From Streptococcus equi subsp. equi (lineage in GTDB: Bacteria; Bacillota; Bacilli; Lactobacillales; Streptococcaceae), in contig LR134389.1 in the NCBI GenBank assembly GCA_900637675.1, positions 434,001 through 498,000 on the forward strand: a DNA stretch of 64,000 nt. The letters run 5' to 3'. Positions 16,977 to 28,000 of the stretch are shown here, piece after piece; the stretch's first letter is position 1, and each line of letters starts with the position of its first letter. A program made the position numbers and the translations under genes. The notes beneath the pieces were generated by a model. The model was not told where the DNA came from. It did no database searches and saw nothing but the letters and a program-made list of their open reading frames with translations.

Positions 16977-18092
16977 ATGAGAAAAACAGAAGGACGTTTT
17001 CGCACATGGAAGTCCAAAAAACAATGGCTATTTGCCGGTGCAGTGGTGACCAGCTTGCTGCTGGGAGCTGCACTTGTCTTTGGAGGTTTATTAGGAAGTC
17101 TTGGTGGCTCATCCCATCAAGCGAGGCCAAAGGAGCAGCCAGTCAGCTCGATTGGAGATGACGATAAGTCGCACAAGAGCTCATCAGATTCAATGGTCAG
17201 TCGGCCACCGAAAAAGGATAACTTGCAGCCTAAGCCTTCAGATCAGCCTACTAATCATCAGCATCAGGCTACTAGCCCGTCCCAGCCGACAGCAAAGAGC
17301 TCAGGTCATCATGGGAATCAACCTCAGTCTCTCAGTGTGAACAGCCAAGGAAATAGTAGTGGACAGGCCTCAGAGCCTCAGGCTATTCCTAATCAAGGGC
17401 CTTCCCAGCCACTGGGGCTGAGAGGAGGTAACAGCTCTGGTTCAGGTCATCACCATCAGCCACAAGGAAAGCCACAGCACTTAGATCTAGGTAAGGATAA
17501 TTCTAGCCCGCAGCCTCAACCAAAGCCTCAGGGCAATAGTCCCAAGCTGCCAGAAAAAGGCTTGAATGGTGAAAATCAGAAGGAACCGGAGCAAGGTGAA
17601 CGAGGTGAGGCTGGTCCCCCACTTTCAGGGTTGAGTGGTAATAATCAAGGCCGTCCTTCGCTTCCAGGCTTGAATGGTGAGAATCAGAAGGAACCAGAGC
17701 AAGGTGAACGAGGTGAAGCCGGTCCCCCATCAACTCCGAATTTAGAAGGAAATAATCGTAAAAATCCTTTAAAAGGATTAGATGGAGAGAATAAGCCAAA
17801 GGAAGATTTAGACGGTAAAGGCTTAAGCGGAGAAAATGATGAATCACCAAAACTTAAAGACGAACACCCCTACAATCATGGTCGTCGTGATGGTTACCGA
17901 GTTGGCTATGAGGATGGATATGGTGGCAAAAAGCACAAAGGAGATTATCCTAAGCGGTTTGATGAGTCTAGTCCAAAGGAATATAATGACTATAGTCAAG
18001 GGTATAATGATAATTATGGAAATGGCTATTTAGATGGTCTAGCTGATAGAGGTGGTAAGAGAGGATACGGCTATTCTTACAATCCCGACTAA
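16977..18092 (+). CDS. Secreted/anchored low-complexity protein with KxYKxGKxW-like signal
   Basis: I do not recognise this 371-aa protein as a named family. The start has RTWKSKKQWLFAG (residues 9-21), close to the KxYKxGKxW long-signal motif, then a hydrophobic segment (~18-43). Residues 45-205 are rich in Ser, Gln, Pro and His. Two identical-length 21-residue units (encoded at 17559-17621 and 17667-17729) each end in the collagen-like GERGEAGPP. A charged Asn/Gly/Glu-rich stretch follows. The last ~75 residues form a Gly/Tyr/Asp tail with GYRVGYEDGYGG and YSQGYNDNYGNGYLDG. There is no LPXTG motif. It is likely exported or membrane-tethered; the function is unknown. It is flanked by terminators, so monocistronic. 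Confidence 0.82.
   Translation: MRKTEGRFRTWKSKKQWLFAGAVVTSLLLGAALVFGGLLGSLGGSSHQARPKEQPVSSIGDDDKSHKSSSDSMVSRPPKKDNLQPKPSDQPTNHQHQATSPSQPTAKSSGHHGNQPQSLSVNSQGNSSGQASEPQAIPNQGPSQPLGLRGGNSSGSGHHHQPQGKPQHLDLGKDNSSPQPQPKPQGNSPKLPEKGLNGENQKEPEQGERGEAGPPLSGLSGNNQGRPSLPGLNGENQKEPEQGERGEAGPPSTPNLEGNNRKNPLKGLDGENKPKEDLDGKGLSGENDESPKLKDEHPYNHGRRDGYRVGYEDGYGGKKHKGDYPKRFDESSPKEYNDYSQGYNDNYGNGYLDGLADRGGKRGYGYSYNPD
17559..17729 (+). repeat. Two 63-bp direct repeats inside the low-complexity gene
   Basis: Units at 17559-17621 and 17667-17729 are almost identical at DNA level and encode the same 21 residues, beginning GLNGENQKEPEQ and ending GERGEAGPP. Their spacing of 108 nt makes the locus a candidate for copy-number change. 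Confidence 0.85.
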
Positions 18093-18116
18093 TCTTCTGC
18101 TATCCCTTAATTAACC

Positions 18117-18155
18117 TACAAAAAAGCTGGGCTTCCTTAGACCCAGCTTTTTTGG
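18117..18155 (+). terminator. Terminator after low-complexity gene
   Basis: AAAAAAGCTGGG and CCCAGCTTTTTT are perfect inverted arms around a ~10-nt loop. Confidence 0.88.
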
Positions 18156-18355
18156 CAGCTTCAAACGTCTTATCTTTTATTAGCTGCTATTATATTATAA
18201 AGTCTAAATATTAATAAACGGTATCAATTGGATAACAAACTCTTTTTTCTGGTACCCATTGTTCTATTTTTGCAAGGGGCTACCAGACCTCTTGTCTCTG
18301 ATAGCTTTCTCTTTTTGTTTGTGATAAAATATAACACATATTGAGGAGGTGTGCC

Positions 18356-18622
18356 ATGAAAGCTATCATTACAGTTGTTGGTAAGGACAATCAAGGGATT
18401 GTCGCAGGTGTTTCAGGACAAATTGCTGCATTAGGGTTAAATATTGATGACATTTCACAGACCGTTTTAGATGATTATTTTACCATGATGGCCATTGTCT
18501 CAAGCAGTGAAAAGCAGGATTTTGCTCATCTGCGTGAGGTGCTTCAGGCTTATGGAAAGCAATTGCAGGTGACGATTAATATTCAAAGCGCAGCGATTTT
18601 TGATGCTATGCATAACATATAA
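18356..18622 (+). CDS. ACT-domain protein (UPF0237-like)
   Basis: This 88-aa protein consists of ACT-fold sequence only: [35 protein letters not shown] is the typical beta-alpha-beta ligand-binding motif, as in GcvR-type proteins. I chose ATG 18356 because GAGGAGGT lies 7 nt upstream; an in-frame TTG at 18341 would overlap that RBS. It sits 14 nt before the UPF0210 gene and is probably cotranscribed with it. The pair is conserved in Firmicutes. An amino-acid-sensing role is inferred from the fold. Confidence 0.9.
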   Translation: MKAIITVVGKDNQGIVAGVSGQIAALGLNIDDISQTVLDDYFTMMAIVSSSEKQDFAHLREVLQAYGKQLQVTINIQSAAIFDAMHNI

Positions 18623-18636
18623 GGAGCTTGATGACT

Positions 18637-19974
18637 ATGGATATTAGACAGGTTCGTGAAACAGTTGAGATGATTGAGGAGCAGCATTTTGATATTCGTA
18701 CCATTACGATGGGAATTTCCTTGCTGGATTGTATTGATTCGGATATTGATAGAGCTGCCGCTAAGATTTACCAAAAGATTACGACAAAGGCAGCTAATCT
18801 TGTGGCGGTTGGTGATGACATTGCAGCAGAACTAGGTATTCCCATTGTTAATAAGCGCGTCTCTGTAACTCCGATAGCCCTTATTGGGGCGGCAACAGAC
18901 GCAGAAGACTACCTGTCGCTTGCAAAAGCTCTGGATCAGGCTGCCTGTGATATCGGAGTTGACTTTATCGGTGGCTTTTCAGCTCTTGTGCAAAAAGGCT
19001 ATCAAAAGGGTGATAAGATTTTGATTGAGTCTATTCCTCAGGCTTTGGCTCAAACACAGAAGGTCTGCGCTTCGGTCAATGTTGGATCAACAAGGTCTGG
19101 TATTAATATGACAGCAGTTGCAGACATGGGGCGTATCATCAAGGAAACCGCCAAAGCCTCTGAGATAGGGGCAGCAAAGCTAGTAGTCTTTGCTAATGCT
19201 GTTGAGGACAATCCTTTTATGGCAGGAGCCTTTCATGGTGTCGGTGAGGCGGATACGGTGATTAACGTTGGTGTTTCAGGACCTGGTGTGGTCAAAAGAG
19301 CCTTGGAAAAGGTTCGTGGTGAAAGCTTTGACGTTCTAGCCGAGACCGTCAAAAAAACGGCCTTTAAAATCACGCGTATCGGTCAGCTAGTGGGACAGAT
19401 GGCAAGTGAGCGGCTAGGTGTGGGCTTTGGTGTTGTGGATCTGTCGCTAGCTCCCACTCCAGCAGTTGGTGACTCTGTGGCACGTGTCTTAGAGGAGATG
19501 GGACTTGAAATAGTTGGCACACATGGCACGACAGCTGCCCTAGCTTTACTTAATGACGCAGTCAAAAAGGGTGGTGTCATGGCTTGCAACCGAGTGGGTG
19601 GGTTGTCAGGTGCCTTTATCCCTGTATCAGAGGACGAGGGCATGATTGCAGCAGTGCAGGGAGGCTCGCTTAATCTTGAAAAGCTAGAAGCCATGACTGC
19701 CATTTGCTCGGTTGGTTTGGATATGATTGCGATCCCAGAGGAGACACCGTCTGAAACCATTGCAGCCATGATTGCTGATGAGGCAGCTATCGGGGTGATT
19801 AATCAAAAGACAACAGCTGTTCGTATTATTCCAAAGGGTAAGGAGGGTGATATGATTGCTTTTGGTGGTCTTTTAGGGACAGCTCCGGTTATGGCTGTTA
19901 ATCCGCATTCATCGGCTGACTTTATTGCTCGTGGTGGGCAGATACCAGCTCCTATCCATAGCTTTAAGAATTAA
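18637..19974 (+). CDS. UPF0210/DUF711 family protein
   Basis: The 445-aa protein belongs to the PFL-like UPF0210 family: it opens [32 protein letters not shown] and has the glycine-rich [15 protein letters not shown] segment at ~115 and the C-terminal [15 protein letters not shown]. Members share a fold with glycyl-radical/ribonucleotide-reductase barrel proteins, but their activity is unknown. ATG 18637 follows AAGGAG (18621-18626); ATG 18631 is also possible. Linkage with the ACT protein suggests allosteric partnering. A terminator follows directly. Confidence 0.9.
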   Translation: MDIRQVRETVEMIEEQHFDIRTITMGISLLDCIDSDIDRAAAKIYQKITTKAANLVAVGDDIAAELGIPIVNKRVSVTPIALIGAATDAEDYLSLAKALDQAACDIGVDFIGGFSALVQKGYQKGDKILIESIPQALAQTQKVCASVNVGSTRSGINMTAVADMGRIIKETAKASEIGAAKLVVFANAVEDNPFMAGAFHGVGEADTVINVGVSGPGVVKRALEKVRGESFDVLAETVKKTAFKITRIGQLVGQMASERLGVGFGVVDLSLAPTPAVGDSVARVLEEMGLEIVGTHGTTAALALLNDAVKKGGVMACNRVGGLSGAFIPVSEDEGMIAAVQGGSLNLEKLEAMTAICSVGLDMIAIPEETPSETIAAMIADEAAIGVINQKTTAVRIIPKGKEGDMIAFGGLLGTAPVMAVNPHSSADFIARGGQIPAPIHSFKN

Positions 19975-19980
19975 CGGCTA

Positions 19981-20012
19981 GCACTTGCATGGTTTTGCAA
20001 GTGTTTTCTTTT
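19981..20012 (+). terminator. Terminator after UPF0210 gene
   Basis: CACTTGCA (19982-19989) pairs with TTGCAAGTG, followed by TTTTCTTTT. Confidence 0.8.
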
Positions 20013-20048
20013 AATGCTATAATAGCAGAGAGACTTTGGAGGTTCATT

Positions 20049-20756
20049 ATGACAAAAACAAGATTATACATTGTCAGACATGGCAAGACGATGTTCAACA
20101 CCATTGGTCGTGCACAGGGTTGGAGTGATACCCCCTTGACAAAGGCAGGAGAAGAAGGGATTCGTGAATTGGGACTTGGTTTGAAGGCTGCTGGTATTCC
20201 ATTCAAGGCTGCTTTTTCGAGTGATTCAGGTCGTACCATGCAGACAATGGAGATTATTCTACGAAAGTCTGAAAATGAGTTTTTACCCTACACTAGAGAT
20301 AAGCGGATTCGTGAGTGGTGCTTTGGTAGTCTAGATGGGGCTTATGATTCCGAGCTGTTTTTAGGTGTTTTACCTAGAACAAAGGCCTTTGAAAATCGTG
20401 ACAATCTGCGTGATGTGCCTTATTCAGAATTAGCAGAGAGTATTGTCGAGGTTGATACTGCTAACTGGGCAGAGCCCTGGGAGGTATTGAGCAAGCGTAT
20501 CTATGAGGGCTTTGAGGCTATCGCGCTTGCTGTTGAAAATGCAGGAGGTGGCAATGCTATCGTGGTTAGTCATGGCATGACCATTGGAACCTTTATGTGG
20601 CTAATTGACCCAGATAGGGAAAAGCAATACATTGACAATGGAAGCGTCACTGTTGTGGAATATGAGAATGGGCAGTTTACCATCAAAACGATTGGAGATA
20701 TGAGCTACCGCTATCGTGGTCGTGAGATAATTGAGTCAATAAGAGATGAAGAATAA
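20049..20756 (+). CDS. Histidine phosphatase family protein (phosphoglycerate-mutase-like)
   Basis: This 235-aa branch-1 histidine phosphatase carries the phospho-histidine motif in LYIVRHGKTMFN (H near residue 10) and the second catalytic histidine in NAIVVSHGMTIGTFMW (~178). RIREWCFGSLDG provides the conserved Glu. ATG 20049 follows GGAGG at 20038-20042; a longer frame from 19989 would run through the upstream terminator. Its stop overlaps the VanY-like gene by 11 nt, so it begins a three-gene cluster. The substrate is unknown. Confidence 0.9.
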   Translation: MTKTRLYIVRHGKTMFNTIGRAQGWSDTPLTKAGEEGIRELGLGLKAAGIPFKAAFSSDSGRTMQTMEIILRKSENEFLPYTRDKRIREWCFGSLDGAYDSELFLGVLPRTKAFENRDNLRDVPYSELAESIVEVDTANWAEPWEVLSKRIYEGFEAIALAVENAGGGNAIVVSHGMTIGTFMWLIDPDREKQYIDNGSVTVVEYENGQFTIKTIGDMSYRYRGREIIESIRDEE

Positions 20757-21489
20757 CACTATAAGAGTCCTTTTACAGGCCTTGGTCGTCCTGTTGTTTT
20801 TATCAGGGGTTTACCTCTTTATCAAGCCTGAAAAACAGGCTGTAGGCCCCAAGGCTAATCAAACAGTACCTGCCCCAAAGGCAGCTAAGCAGGCTAAAAA
20901 GACTACTGATCTGCCAAAGGTATCAACTACGGACTGGCAGCTGGTCCTTGTCAATCGCGATCACCCTCAAGAGGAAATGAGTCCTGAGTTGGTTGAGATT
21001 AATGGGATTCCTATTGATAAGCGCATTGAGCAGGAGACGGCTGATTTTCTAGCAGCGGCGCAGACGATTGAACCTCAGGAGCACTTGATTGCTGGTTATC
21101 GTTCGGTTGTCCAGCAAGAAGAGCTTTATCAGTCTTATATTGCCCAAGAGCTGGCAAATGATCCTAGCCTGACCCAAGAGGCAGCTGAAGCCTTGGTTCG
21201 GAAATATGCCCAGCCAGCAGGCACTAGTGAACATCAGACTGGTCTAGCCATTGATATGAGCACAGTAGATAACTTAAACGCTAGTGATCCTAAGGTGGCA
21301 CAGGAGATTCAAAAAATAGCTCCACAATTTGGTTTTATTTTGCGCTATCCAAAAGGGAAGCAGACTAGCACAGGGATTGAGTATGAGGACTGGCATTATC
21401 GCTATGTTGGTAAAGCCTCTGCCCTATACATTACCGCTCATAGCCTCAGCCTAGAAGAATACCTAACACGATTGAAGGAGAAAAAATGA
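20746..21489 (+). CDS. VanY-family D-alanyl-D-alanine (or L,D) carboxypeptidase
   Basis: The 247-aa protein has an N-terminal membrane anchor or signal segment (~9-27) and a Pro/Lys-rich linker, then a zinc M15B peptidase domain. Motifs are LIAGYRSVVQQEELY, the zinc site SEHQTGLAIDM (H and D ligands, ~165-175) and EDWHYRYVG (catalytic Glu/His region, ~218). Such enzymes trim peptidoglycan stem peptides outside the membrane. There is no lipobox cysteine after the hydrophobic segment. It overlaps its upstream neighbour by 11 nt and its downstream neighbour by 4 nt. Confidence 0.9.
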   Translation: MKNNTIRVLLQALVVLLFLSGVYLFIKPEKQAVGPKANQTVPAPKAAKQAKKTTDLPKVSTTDWQLVLVNRDHPQEEMSPELVEINGIPIDKRIEQETADFLAAAQTIEPQEHLIAGYRSVVQQEELYQSYIAQELANDPSLTQEAAEALVRKYAQPAGTSEHQTGLAIDMSTVDNLNASDPKVAQEIQKIAPQFGFILRYPKGKQTSTGIEYEDWHYRYVGKASALYITAHSLSLEEYLTRLKEKK

Positions 21490-22058
21490 GAAAACGACTT
21501 AAATTTTCCTATTTTCTAGTGTTTTTAGTGTTCATTATGGTGGCTTTGATTGGTCCCTTGCTGTTCAATGCCAAAGGCACATCGGCCAGTCAGGAGATGT
21601 CTGTTCCCTATACAGAGAGGCAATTTATCCAGTTGGTTGCTAAGGAGGTCAAGCCATTGGCCAAAAACTATGGCATTCGTCCTTCTATTTTGATTGGTCA
21701 GATTATTTTAGAAACCAATTATGGCAGAACCCTGTTGGCGGCCAAATACCACAACCTTTTTTCACTGCAGCCAGCTCCAGGGCAGGCTTCCATTAGCCTC
21801 AAGAAGCAAGCAGCCTCAAAGCACAAGACAGCCTATGCTATCTATCGGGACAGAGAGGACTCTATCAGAGCTTACTTATCATGGCTTAGTCAAGGCACAG
21901 GCGAGGAGAAAAAGCTTTACCAAAGCCTAGCAACCGAAAAAGGGTATAAAAAACCTGCTAAAAGTCTGCAGACCTATCGCTATTCTGATGATAAGGGCTA
22001 TGCCCAAAGGCTTGTGCAGCTGATTGAAGCAAGAGGTTTGACAAGCTATGATGATTGA
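21486..22058 (+). CDS. Glucosaminidase-domain (LytG/FlgJ-like) muramidase-type protein
   Basis: The 190-aa protein has one N-terminal transmembrane or signal segment (~8-30), then a GH73 glucosaminidase domain: QFIQLVAKEVKPLAKNYGIRPSILIGQIILETNYGRT holds the catalytic Glu in LETNYG, and AKYHNLFSLQ is the typical following motif. ATG 21486 overlaps the VanY-type stop (ATGA). The pairing of a carboxypeptidase with a glucosaminidase suggests joint cell-wall maturation. It lacks cell-wall-binding repeats, so it probably acts near the membrane. Confidence 0.9.
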   Translation: MRKRLKFSYFLVFLVFIMVALIGPLLFNAKGTSASQEMSVPYTERQFIQLVAKEVKPLAKNYGIRPSILIGQIILETNYGRTLLAAKYHNLFSLQPAPGQASISLKKQAASKHKTAYAIYRDREDSIRAYLSWLSQGTGEEKKLYQSLATEKGYKKPAKSLQTYRYSDDKGYAQRLVQLIEARGLTSYDD

Positions 22059-22377
22059 GGAGATGAAAAAGACACCGAAACAACCGGTAAGCTCAGGTAT
22101 TTGCTTTAGTAGGTATTGCAACTTTCTATCAGCTTGAAGGTGTAAGCCTTAAGAGTAGGAGCTGTGAGCACGCAGCCTGATTTATCCTGCTCTACTAAAG
22201 GCTTGATTGTTAGGCCTTAAGGCTTCAGGCAGTTAAGCTAATCCCCCTTACAGCTTAGCGCTCCTTTTAGCTAGCGAGTCGGGAGAAGCCAATACCAGTC
22301 TGAGAGGTAGTAAGTGGCTCTCTATTACTTCTTTCAAGCATAATGTCAAAGGCAACACTGTCAATGTTTTATAAAAA
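22059..22377 (+). other. Intergenic stretch before the hrcA promoter
   Basis: No supported gene or clear terminator is seen in this stretch. Weak inverted repeats occur but none has a following T-run. Confidence 0.4.
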
Positions 22378-22410
22378 TTAGCACTCTAAAAAAAGAGTGC
22401 TAATTTTTTG
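22378..22410 (+). promoter_or_regulatory. CIRCE-like inverted repeat with 8-nt spacer / terminator
   Basis: TTAGCACTC (22378-22386) and GAGTGCTAA (22395-22403) match both CIRCE arms exactly, but the spacer is 8 nt (T then seven A) rather than 9. It lies upstream of the -35 and is followed by TTTTTTG, so it could serve as an intrinsic terminator as well as an HrcA site. Confidence 0.65.
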
Positions 22411-22420
22411 AGTTTTTTTC

Positions 22421-22486
22421 TTGACATGCTAGTTTAAAAGGATATAATAGAATTATAAATTAGCAGTCCGATGTATAGAGTGCTAA
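22421..22486 (+). promoter_or_regulatory. hrcA operon promoter with CIRCE operator
   Basis: TTGACA (22421-22426), a 16-nt spacer and TATAAT (22443-22448) form a strong sigma-A promoter. CIRCE follows at 22460-22486: TTAGCAGTC, 9-nt spacer, GAGTGCTAA, with one mismatch to the consensus (TTAGCACTC). HrcA binding here would repress the operon at normal temperature. Confidence 0.93.
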
Positions 22487-22507
22487 CAGAAAGGGAGTGA
22501 TTGGTTT

Positions 22508-23542
22508 GTGATCACAGAGAGACAATCTAATATTTTGAATCTTATTGTAGATTTATTTACACAGACCCATGAACCAGTTGGCTCTAAGGCTTTGCAGTCA
22601 CTTATTGCTTCTAGTAGTGCCACTATTAGAAATGACATGGCAAAGCTTGAAAAACTAGGATTGCTGGAGAAGGCTCACACATCAAGTGGGCGCATGCCAA
22701 GTGCGGCAGGCTTTAAATATTTTGTAGAGCATTCTCTTAATCTTGGCAGCATTGATGAGCAGGACCTTTATCAGCTGGTCAAGGCCTTTGATTTTGAGGC
22801 CTTTAAGCTGGAGGACGTTTTGCTAAGAGCCAGCCAGATGCTATCGGATACGACCGGCTATACGGCGGCGATTTTAGATGTTGAGCCTGCAAGGCAAAGG
22901 CTGACAGGCTTTGATATTGTTCAGCTATCTAGTCATGATGCCTTGGCAGTTTTGAGCTTAGATGAGTCCAAGCCGTTGACCGTACAGTTTGCCATTCCTA
23001 AGAATTTTATGAATCGTGATTTGCTGGTGCTTAAGGGCATTGTTGCTGATCGCTTACTTGGCAAAGATGTTATGACTGTTCATTACAAGCTGCGAACCGA
23101 AATCCCTCAGATTGTTCAGAAGTATTTTACGGTGACAGACAATGTTTTGGATTTGTTTGATTATATCTTTGTCGGGCTTTTTCGAGAAACGATTTTTGTC
23201 TCTGGCAAGGTTGCTGCCCTTGACTATGCTGGTCTTGCGACCTATCAGTTTCTTGATGAGGAGCAGCGCTTAGCCCTATCTATCAGACAGAGTCTATCAG
23301 AGGAAGAGATGGCAACGGTTCAGGTTGCTGACAGCAGTGAGCCAGCCCTAGCAAACGTGACCTTGCTGACCTACAAGTTTTTAATTCCATACAGAGGATT
23401 TGGCCTCTTAAGCTTAATTGGGCCAGTTGATATGGATTATCGTCGTAGTGTTAGCTTGATTAATGTGATTGGTCAGCTACTGGCTGTGAAGCTAAGAGAT
23501 TATTACCGTTACTTAAACAGCAACCATTATGAGGTTCACTAA
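22508..23542 (+). CDS. hrcA: Heat-inducible transcription repressor HrcA
   Basis: HrcA binds CIRCE and represses class I heat-shock genes. The 344-aa protein starts [30 protein letters not shown], the winged-helix DNA-binding region, with [31 protein letters not shown] as the signature. GTG start at 22508 with RBS AAGGGAG (22491-22497). It is first in hrcA-grpE-dnaK-dnaJ and is preceded by two CIRCE-like sites, so it is autoregulated. Confidence 0.97.
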   Translation: MITERQSNILNLIVDLFTQTHEPVGSKALQSLIASSSATIRNDMAKLEKLGLLEKAHTSSGRMPSAAGFKYFVEHSLNLGSIDEQDLYQLVKAFDFEAFKLEDVLLRASQMLSDTTGYTAAILDVEPARQRLTGFDIVQLSSHDALAVLSLDESKPLTVQFAIPKNFMNRDLLVLKGIVADRLLGKDVMTVHYKLRTEIPQIVQKYFTVTDNVLDLFDYIFVGLFRETIFVSGKVAALDYAGLATYQFLDEEQRLALSIRQSLSEEEMATVQVADSSEPALANVTLLTYKFLIPYRGFGLLSLIGPVDMDYRRSVSLINVIGQLLAVKLRDYYRYLNSNHYEVH

Positions 23543-23586
23543 GGCCTTAATATGATTTAAGAAAATGTAAGAAAGGGGTAGACACC

Positions 23587-24156
23587 TTGTCTAAAAAACC
23601 AAAAGAAGAGCTCAAGGATCAAGAGGACATTCTTGATGAGGCTGCTGAGGAAGCAGTAGAGCCAGTTGAAGAAGCTGATCAATCAGCTGAGCTTATTGCT
23701 GATGAAGCAGCCGAGGAACCATCTGAGCTAGAGTTGGCTCTCCAGCGAGCAGAAGATTTTGAAAATAAATACCTCAGAGCTCACGCAGAAATGCAAAATA
23801 TTCAGCGTCGTGCGAATGAAGAACGCCAAAGCTTGCAGCGCTATCGTTCACAGGATTTAGCTAAAAAAATCCTTCCAAGCTTAGATAACTTGGAGCGTGC
23901 TTTGGCTGTTGAGGGTCTGACAGATGATGTCAAAAAAGGCCTAGAAATGGTGCAAGAAAGCCTTGTTCAAGCCCTTAAAGAAGAAGGTATTGAAGAGGTT
24001 CCTGTGGAAGCCTTTGACCACAATCTGCACATGGCAGTCCAAACCCTACCAGCAGATGATGACCACCCAGCAGATAGTATCGCTCAGGTTTTCCAAAAAG
24101 GCTATAAGCTTCATGAGCGCTTACTAAGACCAGCGATGGTGGTTGTGTACAACTAG
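23587..24156 (+). CDS. grpE: DnaK nucleotide exchange factor GrpE
   Basis: GrpE resets DnaK by releasing ADP. The 189-aa protein has an acidic N-terminus (Asp/Glu/Ala-rich to ~55), a long coiled-coil helix ([32 protein letters not shown]) and the C-terminal beta-wing motif [23 protein letters not shown] chose TTG 23587, which follows AAAGGGG by ~9 nt. It is separated from dnaK by a 400-nt region packed with hairpins. Confidence 0.96.
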   Translation: MSKKPKEELKDQEDILDEAAEEAVEPVEEADQSAELIADEAAEEPSELELALQRAEDFENKYLRAHAEMQNIQRRANEERQSLQRYRSQDLAKKILPSLDNLERALAVEGLTDDVKKGLEMVQESLVQALKEEGIEEVPVEAFDHNLHMAVQTLPADDDHPADSIAQVFQKGYKLHERLLRPAMVVVYN

Positions 24157-26389
<2,233 letters not shown>

Positions 26390-26545
26390 GCTGTGAGGAG
26401 CTAAGGTCGCTCAGTAAAGCTAGAAACTGAGGCGATAGTCCCCTCCCCTAATTGCTAGAAAATAGCATAGCAAGGCTAAATAAATAAAAATCAAATAGGC
26501 GGGGCGCCTCGCTCCGTCTGTTTTTGTCAATGAAGGAAAGAATAA

Positions 26546-27681
26546 ATGAATAATACGGAATACTATGATCGTCTTGGGGTCTCAAAGGACGCTTCGGCCG
26601 ATGATATTAAACGAGCTTACCGTAAGATGTCTAAGAAATACCACCCAGACATCAATAAAGAGCCGGGAGCTGAGCAAAAATATAAGGACGTACAGGAAGC
26701 CTATGAAACCCTAAGCGATTCACAAAAGCGTGCAGCCTATGATCAATACGGGGCAGCCGGAGCAAACGGTGGCTTTGGTGGTGGCGCAGGCGGTTTTGGC
26801 GGCTTCGATGGTGGTGGCTTTGGCGGCTTTGAGGATATTTTCTCAAGCTTTTTGGCGGTGGTGGTATGCGTAATCCCAATGCTCCACGTCAGGGCGATGA
26901 CCTTCAATATAGGGTAAACCTTTCTTTTGAGGAAGCTGTTTTTGGTACCGAAAAAGAGGTCAGCTATCATCGTGAATCAACCTGTAGCACCTGTGCAGGC
27001 TCAGGAGCTAAGCCTGGAACAAGTCCTACAACCTGCCGTAAATGTCATGGCTCAGGGGTTATCAATGTTGATACGCAGACCCCACTTGGCATGATGCGTC
27101 GTCAGGTGACCTGTGATGTCTGTCATGGCAGCGGTCAAGAAATCAAAGAGCCTTGCCATACCTGTCATGGAACTGGTCATGAAAAGAAGGTTCATAAGGT
27201 TTCAGTAAAAATCCCAGCAGGTGTTGAAACCGGCCAACAAATCCGCCTACAGGGTCAGGGGGAAGCAGGCTTTAATGGTGGACCTTATGGTGATTTGTTC
27301 GTTATTTTAAACGTGCTTCCAAGTAAACAGTTTGAGCGCAATGGCTCTACTATTTACTACAGCTTGAATATTTCATTTGTTCAGGCTGCTTTGGGAGATA
27401 CAGTAGATATCCCAACGGTCCATGGTGATGTTGCCATGTCTATTCCCGCTGGAACACAAACTGGTAAGGTATTTCGCTTGAAGGGCAAGGGGGCTCCTAA
27501 GCTTCGAGGCGGAGGCCAAGGAGACCAGCATGTAACTGTAAACATTGTAACGCCTACCAAGCTCAATGAGGCTCAAAAGGAGGCCTTGAAGGCTTTTGCG
27601 GAGGCTAGTGGCGAAAAGCCGATTGCTCCAAAGAAAAAAGGTTTCTTTGACAAGGTCAAAGACGCTCTAGAGGATATTTAA
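26546..27681 (+). pseudogene. dnaJ: Co-chaperone DnaJ (Hsp40), single-base frameshift
   Basis: The first frame (26546-26917) encodes the J domain with the HPD motif in [15 protein letters not shown] and a Gly/Phe-rich linker. The second, from ~26866 to 27681, encodes four CxxCxGxG zinc-finger repeats ([32 protein letters not shown]) and the C-terminal substrate domains. The break is a T-run of five at 26849-26853 where six restore FSSFFGGGG. The corrected length is 378 aa, which is normal. It lies 156 nt after dnaK and is the operon end. Confidence 0.95.
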
Positions 27682-27887
27682 GCGGGTCTTGTTTACACAC
27701 TCTATGAGCGATTGATCACAATTGTATAGAATGGTTGAGCATAGCACATGCCAAAGTTTCAGAGTCTAGGACACTTTTGTCTTAGGCTCTTTTATTAGAG
27801 GTATAGAGGCTAGGTCTGAGCTTGGTTTTAGGGCTGCATGCTTTAAATTGCGCAGTCAATTTTAATGTATTTTTTACAATCTTTTTC
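27682..27887 (+). other. dnaJ-fabM interval with dnaJ terminator
   Basis: A terminator hairpin, GAGTCTAGGACA pairing with TGTCTTAGGCTC around a 4-nt loop, lies at 27762-27789 and is followed by TTTTATT. Nothing else is recognisable before the fabM promoter. Confidence 0.7.
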
Positions 27888-27978
27888 TTGCATAACGACT
27901 GATTCTAGTGTACTATAGTCTAGTAATTAATTTGATTGTCAAATTATTTGGTCATAAAATTATTTGGTAATCAAATAA
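27888..27978 (+). promoter_or_regulatory. fabM promoter with two FabT-like operators
   Basis: The promoter reads TTGCAT (27888-27893), 17 nt, TACTAT (27911-27916). The perfect palindrome AATTTGATTGTCAAATT (27929-27945) lies just past the start site. A second repeat, TTATTTGGTAATCAAATAA, lies at 27960-27978. Both carry the TTTGA/TCAAA core that FabT recognises (the second with one change). Confidence 0.8.
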
Positions 27979-28000
27979 GCTGTCAGAAAAGAGGAGTGAT

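Noticed and set aside
17559..17729. A true collagen-like (Scl) protein
   Set aside because: Only three Gly-x-y triplets occur in each unit, far too few for a collagen triple helix, and there is no LPXTG anchor.
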